Positions 10,651 through 21,171 of a stretch of DNA of 64,000 nucleotides are shown here, in pieces. Below the pieces are notes generated by a model. The model was given only the letters and a program-made list of their open reading frames with translations. It did no database searches and had not been told where the DNA came from. The DNA is from Pegoplata infirma (taxonomy: Eukaryota; Arthropoda; Insecta; Diptera; Anthomyiidae), in the NCBI GenBank assembly GCA_963921195.1, contig OY992540.1, positions 16,313,136 through 16,377,135 on the forward strand, read 5' to 3'. Position numbers and translations under genes: made by a program. Each line of letters begins with the position of its first letter. Within the stretch, counting starts at the first letter, position 1.

Positions 10651-11456
10651 TTTATACCCTACACCACTCTGTGGTACATTGTATATTGAGTTTGTGCTGA
10701 TGTTTGTAACTACCAGAAATATTAGTCCTAGACCTATCTTCAAGCATACCGATCGACTCAGAATTACTTTTTGAGTCGATTTAGCGATGTCCGTCCGTCC
10801 GTCTGTCCGTCCGTCTGTCCATCTATCGGTTTAAGCACGATACAGGTCGCAATTTTCAATCAATTGATTTGAAATTTAAAACTTATGTCTTTTGGTCCAA
10901 GAACGAAGCCTATTGAAATTGGAGAAAATCGGTCCATGTTAAGACCTAGCTCCCATACAAATGCCCCCTTTGGATTCGGCTTAATGACTCTAATGACCGT
11001 ATTATAATAGATATCGCTTTGAAATTTACCAGGTAATCAAATTTTGTATGCACGAACTCCAAATTTCAAAGAAATCGGATCAAACAAATCACCCTCCCGA
11101 TATTCAAATAATTCCCCCAAAATTCATAAAATGGAAATATTTGATAAAAAATTAATTTTTAGGTGTTAAACGTGCACTTTAGTAACCTTATCAAAACGGA
11201 ATATATTTGGACCATTTTTGGACTTAGTCCCCCATAGAAAAATTTCGACCGATATTCAGTTAAATCGGTCTATTGACAAAATTAAACTAATTCCACTAAA
11301 ATTTGATCTGTATATGTTTTCTACACTAAATAAAGATCTTACAAAAGACAGATCCAATCGGTCCATGTTTGGACATGGGACCCATTTTCCGGAAAACACT
11401 GGTGTAGGGTATCATATGGTCGGTCTTGACCGACTATAACTTTCTTACTTGTTTTA
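10648..11456 (-). mobile_element. divergent mini-me/DINE-like element
   Basis: Begins TTTTTATACCCTACACCACT, then the core with TTTTTGAGTCGATTTAGCGATG, a long GTCCGTCCGTCTGTCC tract and repeated AAATCGGTCCATGTT phrases. It ends CCGACTATAACTTTCTTACT and TGTTTT. Same architecture as the others but a separate subfamily; a fragment recurs near 53300-53755. Non-coding; the ORFs at 10552-10743 and 11218-11439 are incidental. Confidence 0.65.
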
Positions 11457-11850
11457 AATTTTTATTGTTTATACTTGGAAAAAATAGACTTGGAAATATT
11501 TTAAAAAATATTTTAAAAAAATTTCTTCTCGTATTACTTTTAATATTAACTGAATCTAGACGACATCAAGCTTTAATTCATTTTTGTTTGGTTTGTTGGA
11601 AAAATTTGTTGATAACTAAATATAAACTATTGGAAGATTTGTTTATATTCTTAATGTTTAAACTTGAAAAAATCGACTTAAAAATATTTTTAAAAAATTT
11701 TCTAAAAAATGTCGTTTAAATATATAAATTTCCAATTCGACCCTCGTATCAGATTTAATATTTATTCAATCCGGACGCCATTAAGCTTTAATTAAGGCTT
11801 GATAAAGTACCTACACAACACTTTTAACAAAAATATTTGTTTGATAATAA
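11457..11850. repeat. imperfect tandem duplication of about 190 bp
   Basis: CTTGGAAAAAATAGACTTGG through GACATCAAGCTTTAATT is followed by a diverged second copy (CTTGAAAAAATCGACTTA to CGCCATTAAGCTTTAATT). No coding signal. Confidence 0.5.
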
Positions 11851-12886
11851 CACAGTGATACCAAATCGAATTTTCCGAATGCGAATGGGTGGAAACCAAA
11901 ACCAAATGAAAGTTGACATTTTCCATAACAAACCCTCAAGTTTTTTTTAGTTTATTGCGAGATGTTTTTTAGTGCGAGACGTTTTTTAAAGCATTTAAAA
12001 AGTGTTTGTATTTTTAATTTGTCTTACTTTATGGGGTCTAGCTTACGAACTTAAGCTCGAAATTACGTTAGCTATAACCGGGATGAAATTCGCTGCAATC
12101 AGTCCAGTACCTACTTACTGAATAACCAATATTTTAAAAATAAACCACTGTGCACAGTTGAGTATGACTGTTATTTAAAGGCAATTACAAATTAAGTATA
12201 CGCCACGTATACAGTTTTCAAGTAATTATTCAAATTACAATAAAAGTTCACAAGTTGGTGATTTTAAAGTTTTTGTATACTTAATGTGTCTTACATTAGG
12301 GACCCCTGGTAGTACCCTTATTGGACATGTGAGATCCAGCGTCCAAACGTAAGCTCGAAATTACGTTAGCTATAACCGGTATGAATTTCGCTGCAATCTG
12401 TCCAGCACCTACTTAAGGGTACTTTTCACTATCACACATTTCCATTATACAAGCGTAATTTCACAATGTTAGCGAAATATTTTTTTAAAAAATTTGGCCA
12501 GAAATTGTTCACTTATTAGATACGAGTAGGTTTCAATCAAAAAAGAATCCAAAAATCTTTAGGAAGTTGGTAAATTTTGATGTGTATAATGGAAAAGTGT
12601 GATAGTGGAAAGTACCCTTTACTGAATAGCCACATTTTTAAAAATAAACCACTGTGCAGCGTTGCGTATAATTGTTATTTAAAGGCAATTACAAAATTAA
12701 GTATACGCCTCGTGTACAGTTTTCAAGTAATTATTATAATTATGTATAGAAAAAGTGCACCAACTTCAAATGCGTGTAAAAAAATCTAGCACTGAACTAA
12801 AAAAGCCTTGAGGGGTTTGTTATGAAAATGTCAATTTCCATTTGTTTTTGGTTTCATCCCATTTCAATTTTGTTTGTTGCACTGTG
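11851..12886. mobile_element. CACAGTG-ended non-autonomous element, copy 1
   Basis: Left end CACAGTGATACCAAATCG and right end (inverted) CACAGTGCAACAAACAAAAT. Both ends share subterminal sequence around GGGATGAAACCAAAAACAAA and TGACATTTTC over about 90 bp. A block with AAATTACGTTAGCTATAACC is duplicated inside (about 12060 and 12358). A related, shorter copy is at 13962-14533. Flanks (AATAA and TTATT) give no clear target duplication. Family unknown. A Harbinger-like MITE is inserted at 12416-12618. Confidence 0.7.
12416..12618. mobile_element. PIF/Harbinger-like MITE with TTA target duplication
   Basis: 203 bp with inverted repeat AGGGTACTTTTCACTATCAC (one mismatch in 22), flanked by TTA at 12413-12415 and 12619-12621. 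The host element holds an uninterrupted paralogous site near 12112-12126 (CCTACTTACTGAATA), which confirms both the boundaries and the 3-bp duplication. Three-base TWA duplications are typical of PIF/Harbinger. Confidence 0.7.
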
Positions 12887-12919
12887 TTATTTTCAACTTT
12901 GTCGTTAACGAATTGTACC

Positions 12920-12965
12920 TACTATGTAGTCGTTAGTAGACTTTTGACGACCAGTGTATATTTGG
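12920..12965 (-). mobile_element. relic end of a Tc1/mariner-like element
   Basis: On the minus strand, CACTGGTCGTCAAAAGTCTA followed by ACGACTACATA matches the sequence at about 17516-17546 (CAGTGGTTGACAAAAGTCTA and ACGACTACATA). Ends starting CAGTG next to TA suggest Tc1/mariner. Only the terminus is recognisable at either site. Confidence 0.4.
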
Positions 12966-13019
12966 TAACTTCTAAAATATAATTAGAAATTCTTAAAATT
13001 TGATGCTGAAGGAAAAAAA

Positions 13020-13300
13020 TTGGAAATGGTGTAGTTTGAGGTTTGTCAGTTGAGCGTTTGTTTTGTTAATTAATTTGTAAATTTGTTTATTTTTATGTTT
13101 TGATTTGATTTAATATTTACACTATGAGTGTGCAAAAAGTAAAAGAAGGAGGGGGGAACTTTGTTAGAAAAAACACCTCTGCAAAGTGTTTTTTCTTCTT
13201 CAATGTCGTCGTCTCCAACCTGCAGCAACAGCAGTAGTAGCAGACAGCCATCAGCTGCTGCTTCATTTTCTAATTATTTTAAAATTATATGATTTATATA
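13020..13300 (+). other. GC-richer island, possible untranslated first exon
   Basis: Stands out from the AT-rich background: a TTGTCAGTTGAGCG segment resembling an arthropod initiator (TCAGT), then AAGAAGGAGGGGGGAAC, then a CTGCAGCAACAGCAGTAGTA stretch. Two overlapping short frames start at 13124 (37 codons) and 13203 (29 codons, MSSSPTCSNSSSSRQPSAAA). CAG-rich leaders of this kind are common in fly 5' exons. It could be an upstream Adar exon or promoter or an unrelated gene; no splice donor is convincing. Confidence 0.2.
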
Positions 13301-13961
13301 CAGAAAATTGAAACGAAGTGTTTCCTTCTCGATTTAATAATTTTTTTTTCTGCTTTTTAATTGAATTTACATATTTCTTTAAAAGATGACATGTTGTTTT
13401 ACAATATTTAGATTTATTTTTTTTTTAGTTTAATATTTAGATTTTTTTTTTTTAATTTGTCTTCTTGCTTAGGGATCATCAGTAGTTTAACCAACAGCCA
13501 CGCATCTTTTGTCGAGACTATTAATTTTATGATCAGTTTGATTTTAAATGTCTTTGATAATTGTCGTTGGTTTTTGTGTTGTTTGTGGATTTTTCTGTGG
13601 GAATAATTAAAACGGAATAATAATATAATAAATTTTCATTTTCCCGAAAGAAAGCAAACATTTTTTTTTGCAAGTGTTTGAGTTTGTTAACGTTTTGAAA
13701 ACGAAATTTCTATTACGAAATTTCTGCATTTATTGAATGTTTATTAAAAAATTTTTATAATATTTTATTCAACATGTTTCCTGATTTTTATGTTCATAAA
13801 GATTTCTTCTTGGAACAATGGTTTGGTCATAAAAACCAAAAACATTATTATCATCGTTCTATGTTTACAAGACGTTTAAGTGTGAGTTTAGTATATATTT
13901 TTTTTACATAATTTTTTTATAGGAAAAGTGAAATCATTTTTGAAAATTTTCAGTCTAATAA
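13301..13961. other. AT-rich stretch, no gene seen
   Basis: AT-rich sequence with poly-T tracts. I see no repeat family or coding signal here. Confidence 0.55.
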
Positions 13962-14533
13962 CACAGTGCAACAACCAAAAATGGAATGGAATGAAACCAA
14001 AAGCAAGTGAAAGTCGACATTTTCAATAACAAAACCCTTAAGGTTTTTTTTTTACTTCAGTGCTAATTTTTTTTACACGTATTTGAAGTTGGTGAACATT
14101 TATTATAATTATAATATTAATTACTTGAAAACTGTATATGAGGCGTATACTTAATTTTGTAATTGCCTTTAAATAACAATCATACGCAACAGTGCACAGT
14201 GGTTTATTTTTAATAATTTGGCTTTTCAGTAAGAAGGTACTGGACCGACTGCAGCGAAATTCATACTGGTTATACCTAACTCAATTTCGGGCTTAAGTTT
14301 GAACGCTGGATCCCACATTTCCAATAAGAGCACCACCATGGGCCTCTAAAGTAGGACATATTTAGTATACATACAAAAACTTTAAATGCTTTGGAATCAA
14401 CTTTAAATGCGCGTAAATAAAAATCTAGCACTGAACTAAAAAAAACCTTGTTTTTTATAATAAAATGTAAACTTTCATGTGCTCTTGGTTTCATCCCATT
14501 CCGATTCAGAAAATTCGATTTTGTATCACTGTG
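13962..14533. mobile_element. CACAGTG-ended non-autonomous element, copy 2
   Basis: Inverted relative to copy 1: it begins CACAGTGCAACAACC and ends with the complement of CACAGTGATACAAAATCG. It shares GAAATTCATACTGGTTATAC, AAACCACTGTGCAC (inverted) and GTATACTTAATTTTG with copy 1 but lacks the internal duplication. The flanks (AATAA and TAATT) do not show a clean target duplication. The 72-codon minus-strand ORF at 14276-14494 is incidental. Confidence 0.65.
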
Positions 14534-15030
14534 TAATTTTGTTATAGTCGGATTTTAAAAATTATAATCTGTTAATATTTTTGTTAAGAACAATTTTTAG
14601 ACAATTTTTAACAAATCGCCACAATTGATCACCATGGAAATTTTAAACATCAAAATAAAAATTTTTTTCGCAAAGGGTAGTATTTTTGACAATACAATAA
14701 TAATTTGTTATGATTCAAGGTAATTGTAAGGTATTTTTAAGACCTGTACCAAACAAATTTTCACATTTTTTGTTGGTGCTTTGACTATTGCTGTGGTTTT
14801 TAATTATTTGGATTATTTCAATAGATTTTCAAATGTTGTGGGCTTTGAGAATGATTTAAATTAAAAAAAGTTTAAAAAAAAATATGACGCTATAACTCGC
14901 AATATGATGTGTTAAAAATAGTTCGCACCTAATTGTATGCTTTAAAAATATTGCAAAACTACTACAAACCAAGCAAACAAGGAAAATTCGGCATTGCCAA
15001 AAGATCATTTAAAAAAAAAAAAAAAATTAA
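14534..15030. other. AT-rich stretch, no gene seen
   Basis: AT-rich, partly low complexity. I see no repeat family or coding signal. Confidence 0.55.
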
Positions 15031-15032
15031 AA

Positions 15033-15934
15033 AACAAGTAGAAAAGTTAAATTCGACTTTGCTAAATTTATGAATACCCTCCACAATGCCTTTTTTAAAG
15101 GATAGCACATTTTAACGTGAAAAAAATTTACAATTTTGATTAGAAATATTTCATTTTGAGTAAAAAACTCTTTTTTTGTCATTTAAAAGAAAAATTACTA
15201 TTTTTTTTTTGAGTGTAAAACTTTTTTTCGAGTGTAATGTTTTTTTACTGTAAAGATATTTCTGAGTGAATACACAAAATATTGACATTTTTGTAAAAAA
15301 AAAATAATTTTTTTTTTTTGAGTGTAAAATTTTTTTCGAGTGTAATTTTTAAGTTACCAATGCTTTTAAAACTAAACAAGTTTAAAAAGCATTGCTTTAA
15401 AATTAAAAAAGTTTGAAAAGCATTGCTTAGTTACCGCCAATGCTTTTAAAACTTGTTTACCACTTGGCATTTAAGATGAACAAAATCTTAAATTCGGGGT
15501 TTTGCTTATAACTTTGAACCACTTGACCGATTGAGCTGAAATTTAATACCAAACAGACCTGAGGAACGGCAAAGATACATGCCACGTTTCAGCAGTATCA
15601 TTATTGTTTTTCGAATGTTATCGTTTATCTCTTAAATTTGCGAAAACCCCTTGCCGAAATTTACTCTTTTGCTCATAACTTTTGAATCACTGGACCGATT
15701 TGGCTGGATTGCAATACTAACCTGACCAGGTAAATGACCAACATAGATGCTAAACTTCAGTAGCCTCTGTGAAGTCTTTCAAAAGTTATCGTGTTTTCTA
15801 CGGACGAAAAGGCAGACAGACGGACGGACGGACGGACGGATACTTTATGGGGTCCTAGACCAATATTTCGATGTGTTACAAACGGAATGACAAACTTATA
15901 TATACCCTCTATCACTAGAGTGGATGGTATAAAA
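15033..15934 (+). mobile_element. mini-me-like element, second subfamily
   Basis: Starts AACAAGTAGAAAAGTTAAAT, then ACCCTCCACAATGCC, A/T-rich FTFT-type tract with GAGTGTAAAA motifs, repeated ACTTTTGAATCACTGGACCG phrases, GACGGACGGACGG microsatellite and the end CACTAGAGTGGATGGTATAA. Appears full length. The same subfamily is at 28122, 32584 and 46079. Confidence 0.7.
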
Positions 15935-16604
15935 AAAAAATTGAAAAAATTGATTTTTTTTTAAATTTATTTTTTTTTTTAAATTAATCAAAAAATTTTT
16001 TGTAGAAAAAATAGTTCCGCGATTTTTTTTTATATATCTGTTTGTGCTTGTTTATATACCATTCTTGTGTCCAATTATATTCAGACATATCAACCATTAG
16101 GCGAATTAAAGTATTTTGTATTTTTAGGTTATGTTGAATGTACTAACATTTTTGGAGGTGTCCTGACATTTTAGTTCTTAACTTTTGAACCGCTATAGCG
16201 ATATCGCTCAATTGCAATACAAAACTGCTCTGGACAACAATAAGTAAATATGCTAAATTTCAGAAATACACTCATGATCATAATAATAGGTACGCCACCT
16301 AAATTATTTTTGAAATGCGAATAACTGTCAAATTAAGATATTTTTTAATGAGCAAATGTGTCTTTTTTTTAGTATTCGATGTGGCAAAGATATTATATAT
16401 CAAAGGATGGCAAGTCCATCTTTATTTATTGTTTGCCAGTTAACGGTTTATAAAAAGTGCTTCCAGCAGGTGATCATAATAATAGGTACACTCGAAATTT
16501 TTTCTATTTTTTTCAATTTAAAGGTCATATTTGGCAATTATTTATATCGATTCAAATAATTTGGTAAAAATACTTGAAAAATACAATTAATTATCCAATA
16601 ATAA

Positions 16605-17123
16605 CCCAGTCTGAAATTGCCAACCGTACCAAAAATTTTGTGTTGGTACAATATCGGGCTAGCCAAAAATACAACATTGTATAATGTAAAACCGTTTTAC
16701 TAAAAATATTGTGTTGGCACAACTTTGTGTTTACATAAAACACTACACTATAGATTATAATTTAAAAGTTTAACATTTTTATTTTTTAAAAAAAGTTTTT
16801 GATTTACATAGACCTCAACTCTTTAATCTAAGTGAACACTTAAGTAGTTGCTTTTTCAACCAATTTGTTCAAAATGGTAACTAAAAAGCGCTGCATCGAG
16901 ATTTTCAATCCATCCCTAAGCAAAAGTTAAATCCAATGTCGTAAATTGGTAAAATCAATGTTAACCCAACGTCAAAACAAAAGTCGAGCGATCGTTGGCC
17001 ACTGTTATCATTTCAACCTCGGAATGACGTCGTAGACTTAGAAACCGGTATGATTCGCCAACGTTGGTAACGTCGCCACCAACTTCATTCCAACGTTGGC
17101 CCGTTTGTATTTTTCTGACTGGG
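16605..17123. mobile_element. MITE-like insertion with CCCAGTC ends
   Basis: 519 bp between CCCAGTCTGAAATTGCC and an inverted CCCAGTCAGAAAAATAC, interrupting the Tc1-like element just before its transposase start. The interior repeats GTGTTGGTACAA/GTGTTGGCACAA and CCAACGTTGG-type motifs. Target duplication not clear. Confidence 0.5.
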
Positions 17124-17144
17124 AAGTGTCCATTTTGTTAGAAA

Positions 17145-17288
17145 ATGACTAGAAAAAAGCACTGTTCTTCTGATGAACGGACCATAACTAAAAACCTAAA
17201 AAAATCTTGAAAATCTATATCAAAAAGCTTGGGCCGGTCCGTGAACTTCGTTCAAAATGCATTAAAATGGGGAAAAATGCAGAAACAC
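17145..17288 (+). pseudogene. Tc1-type transposase, N-terminal remnant with stop
   Basis: Reads MTRKKHCSSDERTITKNLKK, then a stop at codon 22, then KSISKSLGRSVNFVQNALKW. This is the start of the first helix-turn-helix of Tc1-like transposases (S..ER..I..L...G.S...I...LGRS...V..AL). The catalytic DDE part is absent. Clearly inactive. Confidence 0.6.
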
Positions 17289-17547
17289 GTTTTGCCGCAT
17301 CGAATACTATAAAAAAGACACATTTGCTCATTAAAAAATATCTTAATTTGACAGTTATTGGCATTTCAAAAATATTTAAGGTGGTGTACCTATTATTATG
17401 ATCATGAGTGTATATGTTTAATATTTTAGCCGTGATCACAATTTCAACAGACAGACAAACAGAATGACATCACTGAATTGTCTTAGATTCCATCACTAAT
17501 CAATAATATATACAGTGGTTGACAAAAGTCTACATACGACTACATAC

Positions 17548-18060
17548 CCAAAAAAAAAAAATTGTAAAACGTCAAGAAAAGTTTGTAACTTTTTTTTTGT
17601 TTGCTACCTCCTATTTGACAAAAATTCCTTGTTATTTTACAAGCTTTTTACCAATAATTTTGTAATTTTACAAGCTTTTTATCAATAAAATTGTAAATTT
17701 ACAATTTTTTTTAAGCGATAAAACTTACAAGGAGGTTTCGTGACTTTACTAGATTTTTTGCTACCTCCTATTTTACGAGAAGCTTTTTTGTAATTTTACA
17801 AATTTTTTACCAATAAAATTGTAAATTTACAACTTCTTTGGCGCAATAAAAATTACGAGAAATTCACGTGAATTTACTAGACTTTTTTGTAAAAAAAATT
17901 GAAAATTTGTAAAATTACAAAAAAAAATTGTAAAATTACAAAATAGAATATAAATTTCGATCGAAAATTTTTTGCTTAAAACAAGGAAAACTGTCAAATA
18001 TTGGTAAAATTGGATTACGAGTCTTTCTCTTGTAATTTGACAAGGGTTTTTTTTTTTGAC
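17548..18060. mobile_element. MITE-like repeat with GTAATTTTACAAG motifs
   Basis: Poly-A and poly-T bounded segment with repeated GTAATTTTACAAGCTTTTTA, CCAATAAAATTGTAAATTTAC and similar phrases. It is an inverted relative of the element at 43538-44007, whose boundaries are much clearer. Ends here are uncertain. Confidence 0.5.
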
Positions 18061-18535
18061 TGACACATCACTATGCTAATTCTACCCCCCTGTGACATAT
18101 CACAGACCTCACCTCTTTCATATAAAAACATCTGTCACAGTTGTGAGAAAATGTCTCAAGCCTGGATCGATAACTTCTGACATGTCACTGGACCTATCCT
18201 TAAAGAACAAAATTTTGCCAGGTTTTTGTGTCTGGAACATTTCAAAAAAATTTCGGGATTTATTTTTCATTTTTTTTTTTAATTTGTGATACTGATAAAA
18301 TTTTGAAATCGTGGATTTCTTTAATTTCATTCTCAATAAGTTTGAACAATTGGGAATATGAATATTTTATGTTTGTACACTAAAAGTATTACATTATCTT
18401 CTTAAGAATTCTGATGACTTAAAATCCCCGAAACGATCGTCAATTTATTCCTGAATATCATTATATTTTTTGAAAAGCAGAAACTCTATCAGTCTTTATT
18501 GGGAGAATATAGAAATAACGTTTTAACCTTTAGGG
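18061..18535. other. stretch without recognised features
   Basis: Moderately complex sequence. Short ORFs occur on both strands (18092-18289 and 18118-18336), overlap each other in opposite directions and match nothing I know. Confidence 0.5.
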
Positions 18536-18539
18536 CACA

Positions 18540-19350
18540 CGGGATTCTGAGACATTTTTTGTATAGAAAACGTCTTTGATTTTTTTTACCAAAAACATTT
18601 TTCTTATCAAAAAAATTTCAGATTCTAAAATATTTTTCGTCTAAAAAATGTCTCAGATTCTGAGACATTTTTCGTGCAGAAAAAGTTTTAGATTCTGAGA
18701 CATTTTTCGTATAGAAAAAGTTTCAGATTCTGAGACATTTTCCGTATAGAAAAAGTTTCAGATTCTAAAATATTTTCCGTGTAGAAAATGTCTCAAATTT
18801 TGAGACATTTTTCGTATTAAAAAAGGTTTCAGATTCTGCGACATTTTTCATACAGAAAAAGTTTCAGATTCAAAAATATTTTTCTTCTAGAAAAAGTCTC
18901 AGATTTTAAGACATTTTTTGTATAGAAAAAGTTTTATTTCTGAGAAATTTTTTGTATAGAAGAAGTTTCAGATTCTCAAATATTTTTCGTATATAAAAAG
19001 TTTCAGATTCTGAGACATTTTTCGTATAGAAAAAGTCTCAGATTGTGAGACATTTTTTGTATAGAAAAAGACTCACATTGTGAGACATTTTTCGTATAGA
19101 TTTTTTTTTTTCAGATTCTGAGACATTTTTTGTATAAAAAAAGTTTCAGATTCTGAAGATTCTGAGACATTTTTTGTATAAAAAAAGTTTCAGATTCTGA
19201 AAAAGTGTCTAGAAAAAGTGTCAGATTTTTTGTATCGAAAAAGTCTTTGATTCTAAAATATTTTTCTTATAGAAAAACAGGGATTCTTAGACATTTTTTG
19301 TATCGAAAAAGTCTCAGATTCTGAAACATTTTTTGTATAGAAAAAATTCT
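18540..19350. repeat. 35-bp tandem array, first block
   Basis: Degenerate units of about 35 bp (GTATAGAAAAAGTCTCAGAT then TCTGAGACATTTTTC). Each holds the odd palindrome TCTCAGATTCTGAGA. The same unit forms a second block at about 22240-23775. Confidence 0.85.
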
Positions 19351-20340
19351 TATGTTTCCAAGGGCCCCGTTTAATATTAAGACGGTCCTGGTATTTGTTA
19401 TGTTCATAATGGGGGAAAAAAAATTTATGAAAGCAATTGTAATGAAATTTTTTACTTTAAAACGCAAAATTTTCGGGACTTTTCTCAAAACAATTTTTCC
19501 TTAACACATTTTAAATGAAATTTTTTACTCAAAAACACCAAAAAAAATACTACTTTTTTAGATTAAAAAACTTGAGCTTAAAGAAGTTTTTTAATAAAGT
19601 TGTTGTTAATTAGATGTAACATTCTTTTAGGAAATAAATTGCATATTAAATCAAAGCATACTTTTGGGATTGAATTAAATTTGACTTGTAAAATAAGATC
19701 AAAGATTTCTTGATATAGCAAATTTTAACTCTAAATTTTATAAATTAATTTAATTTGTGTATTCATGCTTATGAATTTTAAAATATTGTATAAATTATAG
19801 CTTTCTTTCTATCATGCTTAAAAAGTTTCTTAACTTATTAACTAATTTTTTTCACAACTTTTTTTTTTTTTAATTTTTTTGTTCATCTCTTTTGTTCTGT
19901 AGAAAAAAAGGATAGAAATGGTAATTTATAGAAAATTTGATTAATCTGAAAAAAAAACTTTTTATATTCAATAAAAAAGAACAGAAAAATACTACAATTA
20001 AACATGCAAAAATATGTAATATAAAAAAAAATGAACAAAAAAATTATAGCACCTCATTATTTTACATTAAAAACTTATTATATACAAAAAAAATTAAAGA
20101 TAACTTTATGGTAACCCAGTAAATATAAAAAATTTAAAAATTTAAGTTAAATTATTTAACTGAATTATTTCAATCTTTCAAGTTAAAATTGTTACTTTTG
20201 GGGGACTTCAATATTCTTTAATTTGATGTACTATGCTGATTACATTTTTTATATTATTCAAATTTTATAATAAACTCATTTACAATTATATATTGTTAAT
20301 TTAAAATATGAAATCTAGAAAAATTAGATTGATTTCATCA
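19351..20340. other. AT-rich stretch, no gene seen
   Basis: AT-rich sequence after the array. The 61-codon ORF at 19937-20122 is lysine- and asparagine-rich, as expected by chance in such DNA. Confidence 0.5.
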
Positions 20341-20349
20341 TTATTTCAA

Positions 20350-20625
20350 CATAGTCATAATGGCGCCCAACTTGGGGCGCCATAGTAAATAATACTACTT
20401 ATAGAAAATTCCAATGGAAGTTCCATCTCTTCCACTTTATAAAAAAACGGTAAATTATAAATAGTCATAATGGCGCCCAACTTGGGGCGCTACAGTTAAT
20501 ACTACAACTTATGAGAGATTTCCATGAAAGTTCCATCTCCACTTTATAAAAAAACAGCAAATTCTCAAATTTTAAAATATTTTCTTTAAAATTGTTTAAT
20601 GGCGCCTAACATGGGGCACCAATTG
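20350..20625. repeat. triplicated block with tRNA-Lys-like primer-binding motif
   Basis: TGGCGCCCAACTTGGGGC occurs at 20361 and 20471, and a diverged form (TGGCGCCTAACATGGGGC) at 20600. The blocks of about 110-130 bp also repeat TTCCATCTCTTCCACTTTAT or close variants. The motif matches the complement of the 3' end of insect tRNA-Lys at all but one of 18 positions as I remember it, so it could be a retroelement primer-binding site. It is also nearly palindromic. No LTR or coding region adjoins it. Confidence 0.55.
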
Positions 20626-20639
20626 AAAGACTCGTTTTT

Positions 20640-21170
20640 TTTTTTGAATACCAACTAAAACTGTTTATGGGTACATTATTATAAAACAAAATTGTAAAGT
20701 TTTGTTTAGCACTATAGAAAAAAAGTTTATTTTTTTTTTTATAATTTTAATAACTTAACAATATATTAAAAAACATTTTTCTTATAAGAAACAAAAAAAC
20801 AAAAACTAGTTATTAAGCGAAAAATAAACACAAGAACATTTTGCAAAGTGAATTTTTTATGCATTGTATACTTTATGCATTGTCGTCATATATGTATTAG
20901 TAGTTGCAACAATAAAAAAAACATTTTGTTGCAAGTGCAGATGACATGTTGTAACTGAGAGCTTTCGAACTCTTACAAGTGAATTCAGGTAATTTACATA
21001 ACAAAATGTATACAAATTTTTTATTAATGACACACATACATACGTTAAAAATGTATAAAAAAAAAATGTAGTACAATAAAATAGTAGTAGTTGAGCTATT
21101 TTTCCATAAACAAACAGTGAATACTAAACTGCAAAAGTTTTTGGAATATATAGAAAAAGCAGAAAATTAG
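20640..21170. other. AT-rich stretch, no gene seen
   Basis: AT-rich sequence with no recognised repeat or coding signal. Confidence 0.5.
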
Positions 21171-21171
21171 T

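Larger units (their letters stand above)
16269..17410. mobile_element. decayed Tc1-like transposon with long inverted repeats
   Basis: Ends CACTCATGATCATAATAATA inverted at both sides, with similarity continuing about 110 bp inward, flanked by TA (16267-16268 and 17411-17412). Near 16470 a further GATCATAATAATAGGTAC indicates an internal rearrangement. It contains the transposase remnant at 17145 and a MITE-like insertion at 16605-17123. Confidence 0.75.
16150..17512 (+). mobile_element. mini-me-like fragment split by a Tc1-like insertion
   Basis: 16150-16268 (AACTTTTGAACCGCTATAGC onward to ATGCTAAATTTCAG) and 17413-17512 (ACAGACAGACAAACAGAATG, TTGTCTTAGATTCCATCACT, AATAATATATAC) are the two halves of one mini-me copy. 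The interruption lies at a TA. Confidence 0.55.

Noticed and set aside
11851..14533. Assigning the two CACAGTG-ended elements to Transib
   Set aside because: The heptamer matches but neither copy has a 5-bp GC-rich target duplication, and the A-rich inner motif is not at matching distances.
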